From: Inonotus obliquus
Lineage: Eukaryota > Basidiomycota > Agaricomycetes > Hymenochaetales > Hymenochaetaceae
Assembly (NCBI GenBank): GCA_032164295.1
Contig: JAJHTX010000010.1
Span: 1,116,001-1,180,000 of the forward strand
Direction: 5' to 3'
DNA: 64,000 bases
Shown: in pieces, positions 11,944 through 22,869 of the stretch
Layout: each line of letters starts with the position of its first letter
How positions within the stretch are numbered: position 1 is the stretch's first letter
Notes under the pieces: generated by a model
What the model was told of the DNA's origin: nothing
Seen by the model: only the letters and a program-made list of their open reading frames with translations
Database searches by the model: none
Made by a program: the position numbers and the translations under genes

Positions 11944-12084
11944 ACACCGAATCGTAACAGAAGTGACGAATTAACCGCGGCCGCAACGAGACCAGTAGTG
12001 CTGCAGTGCACTTGACTTGGTATGTAAGTTGATGGGATAGACGGCGGCGCCACGACGCCACGACGCATGGTTCTGCCCTTATTT

Positions 12085-12138
12085 CATTATTGCGTTATTG
12101 CTTTATTGTGTTATTGCGTTGCGTTATTGCGTTATTAC
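12085..12138. repeat. TTATTGCG-type tandem array
   Basis: Six to seven imperfect units of TTATTGCG, TTATTGC or TTATTGTG occur in a row. Confidence 0.8.
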
Positions 12139-12619
12139 GGCTGATACTGATACCTTCAATTCTTCAATGTCCCCACATGTACATGTACGTATAGATGCCC
12201 ACGAAGGTAGGTAGGGCACGTACAAGCAGAAGCAGAAGCGAGGGAATTATTTACAATTACGATTTGGATTACGTGAGTCTCCGCCGCTGTACGGTGATAG
12301 GGATGACACGTACCTTGCTAGGAAGGACTCGAATTCTAGAAGGTTTACAGTTGCGGAGATACGCATAAGCATAAGCCTACGCCGCAGTGTTCAGTGTTCA
12401 GCGTTCACTTTCTCTTTCTGTTCACTGAAAAAAAATCTCGAGTCAAATTAGTAAAGTTCTAGAATAAGAGTTTTTTTTTTTGCTTTTTTTGCTTTCGCCT
12501 TCGCCTCAACCCCTCGAAAAAAACGAGTTGGAACGAAGAAAAAAAAATCCTGGTAGTTACCTTTGATGATCCTATCGATAGGAACAACAAGAATGACAAC
12601 TTAGCCAAAGGAACACACA

Positions 12620-12691
12620 GCCACATGGCCACCGAGCCACCGAGCCACCGAGCCACCGTACCACCGTACCACATGGCCACATAGCCACATA
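12620..12691. repeat. CCACCGAG/CCACATGG tandem array
   Basis: Imperfect 8-9 base units (CCACCGAG, CCACCGTA, CCACATGG, CCACATAG) are arranged head to tail. Confidence 0.8.
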
Positions 12692-14689
12692 CAGTACACA
12701 TCCGTGCGTTTAGCGTACTTGTGTCTGATTTTTTTCATGTATGCTGTATGCTGTGGAGCCCTCGCGACTCGGAAACGGAAACCCGCGTTCGGTTACGGGA
12801 AAAAATAACTTGATGGGAGTTGAGAGTTGATTGGCGTGGTGAGGATGATGCGGTCGCGGATGAGGTGTATACGAAATGTGATGGTAGCTGTGTTAACAAC
12901 GAGCGTTTGAACATCCTACAACTAACGAGTATCCTTGATAAGGTGAGATGTCCTACAACCTATAGGTACCATTATTACCGTCTCCATCAGGGAGATAGGA
13001 GGGAGGACAACGTACAAGTTACGTCGAGTCAAGTCCGAGTCAATTCGAAACGAAACGAAACCGACTCCGACAATCCGAATCAACTCCTTCGCAATCTGGT
13101 CGGAATTGAGCCGAAGGAGCGAGTTAACGTCCAACAAGGCGGAACAGCGGAACGATCAGGAACCACTGACCATTGACCATGGACCGAATGATGATGGCGA
13201 AGAGTTGACAGAACGTACGAGATGATTTGATTTGATGATTTGCAGATGCAGATGTACACAGGGACGTAGGTACTAGGTGCGCATTGCAATACAGCAATGA
13301 CAGGCCTACTAGGAGGTATATTATTAGCCTAATAGTTTAATTAGCAAATAGGTTAATAGGTTGAGGTACAGTCGCTGTGTGTGTACATCGGCAGTCAAAC
13401 ATTGTAACATATGCCATCCATCCATACAGTGCTTTGATGGCAATCAGAGATAGTGGATATTCTTGAAGGTGAGACCTCGGCGTTCACAGAGTAAAGAAGA
13501 AGTACTGTACGACATATGAGAAGATATCGTCGCGGTGATTTTGATTTGTTCCGCCGCGTTCTTCGCAAGTTCTCTGACTGAATGACCTTGATAACCAATT
13601 ATTAGCCATATGTTATTGATGGACCTCTCAGTGAGAAAGGAAGAGATAATAATAGTAAGAGAGTAAGAATAAGAAAGAAACGAAGCTTACGTATCGATTT
13701 GATCAGAACGCTAGAACGCAATCAAAGGTATAAAGAGTCCTATGCTAGTTAACATTTAGCGCTCATGATGGAATGGCACTACAATGTGCAGTGCGATACG
13801 AGACGAGCGAGGAATGAGAAGATGCAGTGCTGAGGCACGTACTACTTTTGCGGTGGATAGCACATACACCCTAGGACACACTAGATCACAGGCATGCCGG
13901 AAATAACGGAATCGGGGGCAAGAATAAAACGGAATTCGGAAAACGATTAGTCGTGTCACCACATTGCAAGCACAGGATTCGTTATACGTACGCAAAAAAC
14001 GTACATGATCTAGCATTATTAAGTGAAGAAAGAGGAATACAAGGGCAAGGAAAATACACGGAAGAAAAATGATGGTGACGGGATGTGTCGCCGTTACTGT
14101 TAGAATTTACCATTCGCCGTTGATGCCTTGCTGATTTGCTGTGCATTGTTTGACTCGTTGACTCTCTGACTCTTTCTGAGTCAGGAGACGTTTGATTGAA
14201 TGATGTTTGAGACCACGAGAGCTAGGAAAACTAGGAGCTGACATCAGGAACGAGAACAGATGCATTTCACGGAGTGGTTGAGACCGTGATGAAGGTGGAG
14301 GTGGATGACGCCAACGGCGACGGGCTGCACCGCCGCCACGGCGTCCCGCAGGATGACTCGACGCCGACTCTGAAGGGGAAAAGATAGCTTTGAGTGAAAT
14401 GCAATGCAGATGGAGGTGAAACGAGACTGCCTTGTTCTGAAACTCAAGTCAGGCTGAGCCAGTGGGGGGAGTGATGTGTGACGACGAGACAAAGACAATG
14501 TGTGACACATCAGCCCGGATCTCAATTTTAGGCAGCCCAGGGGTGTCAGGGGTCTCATCCTCTCGTCGATCTCTCCTTTTATTTTATTTTTATTTTTCTG
14601 TAAGTAGACGGCCGCATACCTACTAACTTGATATAAATTCATAGCCATCCATGTCTCCCTACAGACACAGTATCATCCCCCCCTCGTCG

Positions 14690-14703
14690 TATATTTTATT
14701 ATA
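14690..14703 (+). promoter_or_regulatory. TATA-like element upstream of PAL1
   Basis: TATATTTTATTATA lies 28 bases before the PAL1 ATG, in a pyrimidine-rich leader. The distance to the ATG is short for a classical TATA box, so transcription may start very near the ATG or elsewhere. Confidence 0.3.
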
Positions 14704-14731
14704 CTCCCACCCATCCTCATAATCACTCACA

Positions 14732-17511
14732 ATGGTAGTCAACTCAGACGGCCCCTTCGTCTTCCGCTCCCACTCTCACTCTACTACCATCGTATCCCCG
14801 CGTCATGAACGCCCTCTTGATGAGTTCTATACCATCCCTCTACGTGTACCAACTCCAGAGGACTTGGCAAAACACAACGCTCTACTAGCCCAGGCAGCCT
14901 GCCTCAAGGACTTCATTGCCTCTTACAAGGAGCTCGACTCTTACAAGTGCGTTCTCGTCTCCCCCATCTCTCTCTCTATCAAGCTGATGCTGATTGCACT
15001 TGAACTTCTCGTGTATCTTTAGGAACGGCGCCCCCATCACGTTGACGGGTGATGGTCTCACTGTCCCAGCAGTAGTTGCAGTCGCTCGTTACCCGGATCT
15101 AGTTTCCGCGGCTATCGAGGAGGCTCTTGCTGCCCTTGAGAAGGATACAGCTCGTGTCGAGGCTTTGAATAGCTCGAGGAAGATCATTGATGATAAGCTT
15201 GCGCAGAACAAGAGTATCTACGGTGTTAGTACCGGGTTCGGTGGAAGTGGTGAGTAGCATCTTCTTGGCTAGATAAGAAAGGTGCTGATTTCCAGTCATA
15301 GCCGACACTCGCACTGCGGAACATGATTTGCTCGGTCTTGCTCTTTTGCAGCACCAGCATGCGGGTGTCCTCCCGACTGCTCTCGCGGCAGTTGCAGATG
15401 CCAATGCATCTGGTTCATCTACTACTTCGGCTTTGACTTCAAAGTCAAGCAAGCCTCTCCCCTTGAGCTCCTCCGCTTCGTCTCTCTCCATGCCCGCAGC
15501 ATGGACACGTGCAGCAATGGTCGTACGTCTCAACTCCCTCCTCCGAGGACACAGCGCAGCTTCTATCCCTCTTCTTAATGCCATGGGCGGCTTACTCACC
15601 AAGAACATCACCCCCATCGTTCCTCTACGCGGTAGCATTTCCGCCTCGGGTGATTTGTCCCCTTTGAGTTACATTGCTGGTACTCTCATTGGCGAGAGGG
15701 GAATTTACTGCTATGCACCGAGTGACGAAAAGATTGTTGGTGCGGAGATGGGGTTGAGTGGTGAGAGTACGAAGATTCTTAGGGCCCCTGAGGCGTTGAG
15801 ACAGGCGGGTTTAAAACCGATTCAACTCAGACCGAAGGAGCAGTTGGCGATTCTGAACGGGACGGCGTTCAGTTGTGGGACTGCTGCTCTCTGCGTCGTG
15901 AGTACCCCATTATTGCATTGTGCTCTATAAGAATTAACTGGTGTGCATTGGTAGGAGGAAGCAAGGCAACTTCTTTTGCTTGGGACAGTTTGTACTGCGA
16001 TGGGTACAGAAGCAATGCGCGGATCCGCCGATTCCTTCTGCGAATTCATCCAACGCATTCGTCCACACCCAGGTCAAATCGAGACCGGTGCACTCCTCAC
16101 TCACCTCCTCGCTACATCCAAACTCGCTACTCATCACGCCGAGCCCGGATCCTCCACCCCTTCCACTCACGCACAAGGAGGAAGTTTGGCTGAGAGTGGG
16201 AAAGATCAGGCGATGGTGATTGACGAAGAGACTATTGATGCTGATGCGGGTGTGTTGAGGCAGGATCGTTACCCATTGAGGACGGCACCTCAATGGCTTG
16301 GTCCGCAATTGGAGACTATTCAACGTGCGGCGGAGGTTATCACTATTGAATGCAACTCAAGTACGTATTTCACTGATCATCTGATCTTAGATATTAACCC
16401 ATGATCTTCTTTTTTCCTCTTTCGTATAGCTACGGACAACCCGCTCATCGACCCATCCACAGGTATCGTTCACCACGGTGGTAACTTCCAAGCAATGGCC
16501 GTCACCTCCGTCCTCGAACCCCTCCGTCTTTCCCTCTTCCACATCTCCAAAATCCTCTTCGCACAAGCAACCGAACTCCAAAACCCTCTCATGTCCAACG
16601 GTCTCACCGGTAACCTCGCATCAACAGACGCATCCCTAAATTTTGCCGGAAAAGGTATCGACATCGCTATGGCTGCATACATAGCCGAATTAGCGTTCTT
16701 AGCGAACCCGGTTAGTACTGGAGTGCAAAGTGCTGAAATGCACAACCAGGCTGTGAATAGTATGGCACTGGTTAGTGCAAGACAGACGTTGCAGGCGATC
16801 GAAGTGACGCAGATGGTTGTGGCGAGCTATATCTGGTTGCTGTGCCAAGCTGTGGATTTGAGAGCGCTCCAGAAGGAGATGGAGGAGAAGACTTTTGAGA
16901 TTGTTGAGGAACTCGTCAAGGAGTTCTTTAATGCTGAGGCTGGAGCTGAGGCTGAGGGGATGTCGGAAACGATTACGGAAACGACGACGACGAAGGTGGA
17001 CGTGAAGGAGATTGCGAAAGCGGTGTGGAACGCGTTTGATTCGTCGGCGAATATGGATTCGAAACCTCGTGCGGAGAAAGCTGCGAAAGCCTCAACCCAA
17101 CCACTCGTCGACCAGCTCCTTTCTTCGCCTTCTTCACTCTCTTCTCTCCCCGCTTTCCAATCAACGCTTTCATCGCGTCTCCACTCATTCCACGACAGTC
17201 TCACCACATCCTACCTCACCTCCTCTCCCTCTCCTTCATCACTGTCTCCCTCATCTCGATACCTCCCAGCCCTCCCCCTTCTAGGCCGAACCAAATCGCT
17301 CTACACGTTCATCCGCTCACCCACATCCCAAGGCGGTCTGGGCGTCTCCATGCACGGGTTGGAGAACTTGCACAAGTTCGAGGGAGGGTTGAGTCACGGT
17401 GAAGGAAGTGGACGGGGAACAATTGGGTTGGACGTTGCTGCTATTTTTGAAGCTATTAGAGATGGGAGGATTGCACGGGTTATTGTTGGTATGTTTGGAC
17501 CTGATTCTTGA
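14732..17511 (+). CDS. PAL: Phenylalanine/tyrosine ammonia-lyase, copy 1
   Basis: Deaminates L-phenylalanine to trans-cinnamate, and probably L-tyrosine to p-coumarate, using an MIO prosthetic group. Five exons keep frame: 14732-14946, 15023-15249, 15302-15897, 15955-16360 and 16430-17511, giving 841 residues, longer than typical ~700-residue fungal enzymes. The MIO-forming Ala-Ser-Gly lies in GSISASGDLSPLSYIAG (exon 3). GVSTGFGGS is the catalytic Tyr-loop region. NGTAFSCGTAALC and NPLIDPSTG are further family motifs. The substrate-selectivity pair in LLQHQHAGVLP is His-Gln, as in Rhodotorula PAL, which takes both Phe and Tyr. Exon 5 has two Ser/Thr- and Glu-rich insertions, around ETITETTTTK and a Ser-rich run near LLSSPSSLSSLP. 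The gene converges with a second PAL at 19850-22580 sharing all intron positions. Confidence 0.96.
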
Positions 17512-18600
17512 TTTTGTGGTGCGCCACGGTGAGGGATAGGATGACTGGACTGTGGGAAGGAAAGAAGGAAGGAAGTAAAAGACATAATTTCATGCGGTTT
17601 TTGTTTTTGCTTTTACGGTTACGGATTCTTAGCTTTGGGATATATCTCGTATTATCTATTTCTTACATCTTACATGCATATACACATAGAAAGTTATCAT
17701 CTCTCCATCTCTCTTTATCTCGTCTTTCTGTTGTCGTGTCGAATCACATATGCATTCATATCTCATCTTTGTTTTTTTATCCGTATAGATTTCTGTGCGT
17801 TATTGTAATATAATAATTCTCTTTCGTTTTCCCTCTGGCTTGTTTTTTTGTTATAACGATCAAATATCAAATCACGCAATTGCCAATTGCCAATCGCCAA
17901 TTGCAATTTTAAACATACATATCCATAACCGTTTCATTCACTGCCTGCATGCAGGCATCAACCCAACATGCCTATAAAAATGAAAATGAAAATGAGGTCC
18001 TTACCTCCGTATCCGGGAAGTTCCGCCATGAACTCTCCTTCTCCTTTTTTACCCATCGCAGACAGCAGTTAGCATGTTGTTAATAATATGTTAGTAATAA
18101 AGAGAGAGAGATATGTTGGGAGCGCGTTGGTCGGAAGCGGAAGTATGCGAATTGCGAATTGCGAATTGCGAGATTCGAATGACAGAAGAATAGAGTGAAA
18201 TTTTCGAGTCGAGTCGAGTCGAGTCGATGGCACCAGACTCGGTCTCTGGTCTCTGGTCTCTGTCTGTGGGTGAAAAGTTGATGAGGGCAGGTCTGAACGC
18301 GTGTGTTGATTACACGTGATCAAAATTCCGCCGCGACTCGACTTAACTTACAATTTACAAAGTTACATGCATGCACGGTGTACGATGCACGATGCGTGAC
18401 TCAGGAATTTCGCACTCGAGACTCGAGACTTACGATTCTTGACTTTTGACTTTTGATTTTTGACTTGACGAAATCTTTCGACTCGACTTTGAACTCTGAC
18501 TCTGACTGGCAAAATGGCTTTTACTGCATCGGTTCGGTTCGGTCAAGATTTTCAACGAAGATCAAGACGAGGAGGACGAAGACGAAGAATTTCTGACTCG

Positions 18601-18655
18601 TATCCCGTATCCCGTACCCCGTACCCCGTACCCCGTACCCCGTATCTCGTATCCC
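18601..18655. repeat. CCCGTA-type tandem array
   Basis: About eight units of CCCGTA(T/C)C, related to CCCGTACC, occur head to tail. The best-conserved core is four near-identical copies. Confidence 0.85.
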
Positions 18656-18769
18656 ATTGCATATCTCGTACTAACACATATGAGCATCACGCATTTTCTT
18701 GTAGAATGAGTATATGACTCAGTGAGTGTTCCATTTGTTTTTATGGTGTTACAGATTCACTTATAGTAG

Positions 18770-18835
18770 AGTCTGTACAGACTGTACAGACTGTATAGAC
18801 TTATAGACTGTATAGACTGTATAGACTGTATAGAG
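18770..18835. repeat. ACTGTATAG/ACTGTACAG tandem array
   Basis: Six or seven units of a ten-base motif related to ACTGTATAGA or ACTGTACAGA. TGTACA and TATA-like palindromes inside the unit could form small hairpins. Confidence 0.8.
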
Positions 18836-19849
18836 TACGGTCCTTCCACAGAAACTCGGGATTTCGTAGACGGGGACGGGACGAGTTACTCCACCAGTTC
18901 AACCCCCGGGTAAACTCGATGGTTAAGTGACCTGTAATATCGAATATTGGTTGGAGAATGGGAGGGGTCACGGTTATTCCGACTTTCCGAGACCGACTCC
19001 GAGACCGACTCCGACTCCAAGGACTCCATCCAAGACAGTGACCAGTGATCATAGGAGTACTAGCTAATGTCCATCGCCATCGACGTCGGATCATACTCCC
19101 CACTCAACCCATTCCACGCATATGACCATTGACCGCCCCGGGTCTCCAATTGTCATCATGAAACGTATACATATTACCCATATATATGTTATACGGTTTT
19201 TAGAGGTCCGTCATTCGTCATTCGTCCGAATCGATTCTTCAAGTTTTCAACCTAGAAGTCACAGGAGTTCGTTATGATCCTTCTGGGGGGGTTGCGGAGA
19301 ATGTGACGTAGAGCCGTCAAATAGCTCCTCCCTCTGCCCTCGGCCTCGGAACATCCGACTCGTTTACTTTAGGTAGGAGGTAGGAAAGTCAGACTCAGGC
19401 TCAGGCGGAGCTCAGGTGTTTTACTAACTTTTACAAGGTCCACTGGCACGTGTCCCACGAGACGCGATACGAATATATGATTAAAGATAGGTTTTGTTCT
19501 TGTCTGTTGCTTGAGACTGAAGTCTGAAGTATCGTTGGTTGGAGTTGGTTGGAGTTGGTCTTAGAAGGCGGGGAAGAGGAAGAGCCGGAGCGAGCACGGA
19601 ACCCGGAGGTCACAAGGAGGGAAGGAGACGGACGAGGTAAGGTACGGTGATAACTATAACTATTATTTATTCATTTCAACTGTCGGTGAGCAGGTTACAT
19701 TAGCAAGGTATCTGTTTCTGTTTGGTAATCCAGGTCTGTCTGGATTCTACATGGTACACAGTAGCATGGAAAACGGCGTGGAGTTTAGGTAAGTTCCTTC
19801 ACGCTATCCATTCTCCTCAACTTTGTCAAAAATCAACTCATACACTAAT

Positions 19850-22580
19850 TCATTCATCCGCAGTAAACATATCAACAACAACTCTCGCGACCTTTCCATC
19901 TCGAATAGCCTCATAAATCACACTAATATCTTCACCAATCTTTTCTCTTCCCTTCGTCACGGTCCCCCTACCCATTCCATCCAAACCATCCAACCTACCA
20001 GAGAACTTAGTAAGGTTCTCAATCCCATGCATGCCGATACCCAATCCTCCCTGGTCAATAGGCGAACGGATGAGTTTGTATAGGGATTTCGTACGACCGA
20101 GAAGTGGTAGTGCGGGAAGGTAGTAAGGAGATGATGGAGTGGAGGTTGAGGTGAGGTAGGAAGTCGTGAGGGAGTTGTGAGCCGTGTGTATTTGCGTGGA
20201 GAGAGTCGATTGGAAAGAGGGAAGTGAACACATGTGTGATGGAGAGGATGGAGAGGAGAGGAGTTGATCGACGAGCGGTTGTGTGGACGCTTTCGCAGCT
20301 TTCTCAGCCCGCGGTTTCGAATCCATATTCGCACAGGTATCAAACGAGGTCCAAACAACTTTGGCGATGGCCTCAACGTTCAATCCTTCCACTTCCTTGA
20401 AGTGCTCCTTGACCACCGTTTCAACGATCTCAAACGTCTTATCCTCCATCTCCTTCTGCAATGCCCGCAAATCAACAGCCTGACAAAGCAAGTATATATA
20501 GCTCGCCACAATCATCTGCGTCACCTCAATCGCTGATAACGTATACCTCGCACTAACAAACGCAAGACTATTCACAGCCTGATTGTGCATTTCAGCACTT
20601 TGCACCCCAGTACTAACCGGGTTTGCGAGAAAAGCGAGTTCCGCTACGTTTGCAGCCATCATGATATCGATTCCTTTACCGAAAAAGTTGAGGGAGGGGT
20701 CGGTTGAGGCGAGGTTTCCCGGAAAACCGTTTGACATGAGAGGGTTTTGGAGTTCGGTTGCTTGTGCGAAGAGGAGTTTGGAGATGTGGAAGAGGGAGAG
20801 ACGGAGGGGTTCGAGCACGGAGGTTATAGCCATGGCTTGGAAGTTCCCGCCGTGATGTACGATGCCGGTTGACGGGTCGATGAGTGGGTTATCCGTTGCT
20901 GTATTTCCAGGAAATCGGTCAGCGATGTCCTTATCTGAAATTCAAGCGGGAAAAAGGTACTCACTGGAGTTGCACTCGATGGTAATAACCTCCGCCGCGC
21001 GCTGTATTGTCTCGAGCTGAGGACCAAGCCACTGTGGGGCAGTCCTAAGTGGGTACCGATCCTGCCTCAACACACCAGCATCCGCATCAATAGTCTCCTC
21101 ATCGACTACAAAAACCTTCTCCTTCCCACTTTCCCCAAGACTCTCCTCGAACGCAACAGCGGAGGCTTGACCAATACTCGGCTCAGTAGATCTAGAATGA
21201 TGCGAAGCGAGTTTTGAGGTCGCGAGGAGATGTGTGAGGAGTACGCCTGTTTCGATTTGTCCTGGGTGAGGCCGGATACGCTGGATGAAATCGCAGAACG
21301 AGTCTGCTGATCCGCGTAGAGCTTCCGTTCCCATTGCTGTACAGACAATCCCGAGCAGCGCGAGCTGTCTTGCTTCCTCCTGCAATCAATATTTCGATCA
21401 GAACAGGGTTGATCGTAATGGGGAACTACTTACAACACACAGCGCGGCAAGCCCGCAACTAAATGCCGTCCCGTTCACAATCGCAAGTTGTTCCTTCGGC
21501 CTGAGCTGTATTGGCTTCAAGCCAGCTTTCTCTAACGCCTCTGGTGCCCGCAGAATCTTCGTCCCCTTCCCACTCAATCCCATCTCTTCACCGAGCTTCT
21601 TCTCCTGGCTCGGCACATAGCAACAAACTCCTCTCTCTCCGACGAGTGTGCCAGCGACGTAACTCAAAGGCTGAAGATCACCAGAGGCGGAAATACTTCC
21701 GCGAAGCGGGACGATGGGAGTGATATTCTTCACGAGTAGACCTCCCATAGCGTTTATGAGGGTGAGGGAAGCTGCGCTGTGTCCTCGCAACAGAGAATTG
21801 AGCCGTACAAGCATGGCCGCACGTGTCCAGGATGCAGGCATGGAAAGGGAAGAAGACGAGGAACTGAGCGGGAGAGGTACTCTCGATGAGTCTGAAGGAG
21901 CAGAGGAACGGGAGGAGTATTCGGAATCCGCGATGGCTCCAAGCGCTGAGGGAAGGACGCCTACGCGGTGATGCTGCAGAAGTGCCAGGCCGAGCAGATC
22001 GTGCTCGCCTGTGCGTGTGTCCGCTGTAACCTATGATAAGCACAAAACTCTCTCTTTCCCAATGACAGAATGAAGATACATGCTGCTTGTTACTCACCGC
22101 TCCCTCCGAAACCCGTGGTCACTCCGTAGATACTCTTATTCTGCGCGAGCTTGTCGTCGATAATCTTCCTTGATTCATTAAGCGCCCCCACGCGAGCATC
22201 GTCTTTTGAAAGCGAAGAGAGTGCGTCGTCGATAGCGGCGGAGACAAGGTCTGGATATCGCGCGACGGCAGCGACAGTTGATAGTGTAAGGTCTTCACCC
22301 GTCAGTGCAATGGAAGCGCCATTCCTTATGATTCCATGAGGCGAAGAACGTCAGTATCAGTGCCTCTGCCTAGACATACTCAGAGAGAGAGTAAAGCGCA
22401 CTTATATGCATCCAGGTCACGGAAGGAAGTGATAAAGTCCCTAAGGCAAGCTGCTTGCTCTAGATTCGCGTTGTGCTTAGCCTGATTTTCTCCAGTGGGT
22501 ACACTGCGAGTTTCCTCTGGCCTTGCATTCTCTTCGTGTTCGTGGCGGGAAGTGACGGGACCGTCTGACTTTGCAACCAT
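19850..22580 (-). CDS. PAL: Phenylalanine/tyrosine ammonia-lyase, copy 2 (inverted paralog)
   Basis: Same MIO-dependent family as the upstream PAL. Five exons keep frame: 22580-22402, 22324-22098, 22023-21434, 21379-20965 and 20898-19850, giving 819 residues from the only in-frame ATG, at 22580. All four introns interrupt at the same residues and phases as in copy 1. The MIO triad is intact (GSISASGDLQPLSYVAG), as are NGTAFSCGLAALC and NPLIDPSTG. The N-terminal ~55 residues differ strongly from copy 1 and exon 5 lacks the Thr-rich insertion. In the selectivity loop the sequence is LLQHHRVGVLP, so the His-Gln pair of copy 1 becomes His-His. This may shift substrate preference, which is inference. 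Both copies look intact. The genes are tail to tail, so this is an inverted duplication. Confidence 0.95.
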
Positions 22581-22645
22581 GGGCACTAGATTTGATAGGA
22601 TGTGTTTCGGATGAAACGAGATACGTTACTAGCCAGTGGCATGGT

Positions 22646-22653
22646 CTTATATA
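22646..22653 (-). promoter_or_regulatory. TATA box upstream of PAL copy 2
   Basis: TATATAAG reads on the minus strand about 66 bases before the ATG at 22580, a reasonable distance for a fungal TATA element. Confidence 0.5.
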
Positions 22654-22869
22654 TGCTCATACCACTGGTAATCCCGTTTTCTCCGTAAACTTGGATGTTG
22701 CTTCTATCATCCGAACTCAGGTCACTCGTTGAGGTCCAAGGGCTGGATTACAATAGAACCTATACCTACAAAGACCATTCCGTAGTTCTCGGTAACCATT
22801 AATTAGAAACTAAGCGTGTACGTACTTCTGTATTCAGTCGGATCAAGAACCTGCTACGCCCAAAGCTTA

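Larger units (their letters stand above)
9565..14731. other. 5.2 kb gene-free, slippage-rich DNA upstream of PAL1
   Basis: No spliced gene could be read on either strand. The stretch consists largely of short imperfect direct repeats with 5-10 base periods, homopolymer runs and degenerate microsatellites. Examples are the CTCGACTTTGGA repeats near 10367-10410, TAGTATC near 10485-10515, CAGCCT near 11370-11392, GACTCG near 11560-11580, and ACGAGACG near 11840-11860. The larger arrays are listed separately. The 118-codon frame at 12820-13176 has no recognisable features. Confidence 0.6.
17512..19849. other. 2.3 kb spacer between the convergent PAL genes
   Basis: No gene was recognised. It holds the 3' flanks of both PAL genes and many short tandem repeats: CCAATTG units near 17876-17906, GCGAATT at 18147-18170, GAGTC at 18205-18227, GTCTCTG near 18240-18262, and the two arrays listed separately. 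The 60-100-codon frames here are low in complexity. Confidence 0.6.

Noticed and set aside
12820..13176. A 118-codon frame in the repeat-rich zone
   Set aside because: It passes through simple repeats, has no splice context or recognisable motif, and fits chance expectation.
9600..14700. Possible centromeric or satellite DNA
   Set aside because: No single unit recurs over long distances; the tracts are many unrelated short microsatellites.
15099..15638. A 179-codon minus-strand frame over PAL1
   Set aside because: It is antisense to PAL1 exons 2 and 3, which carry all PAL motifs; the antisense text is Arg/Ala-rich and resembles nothing.
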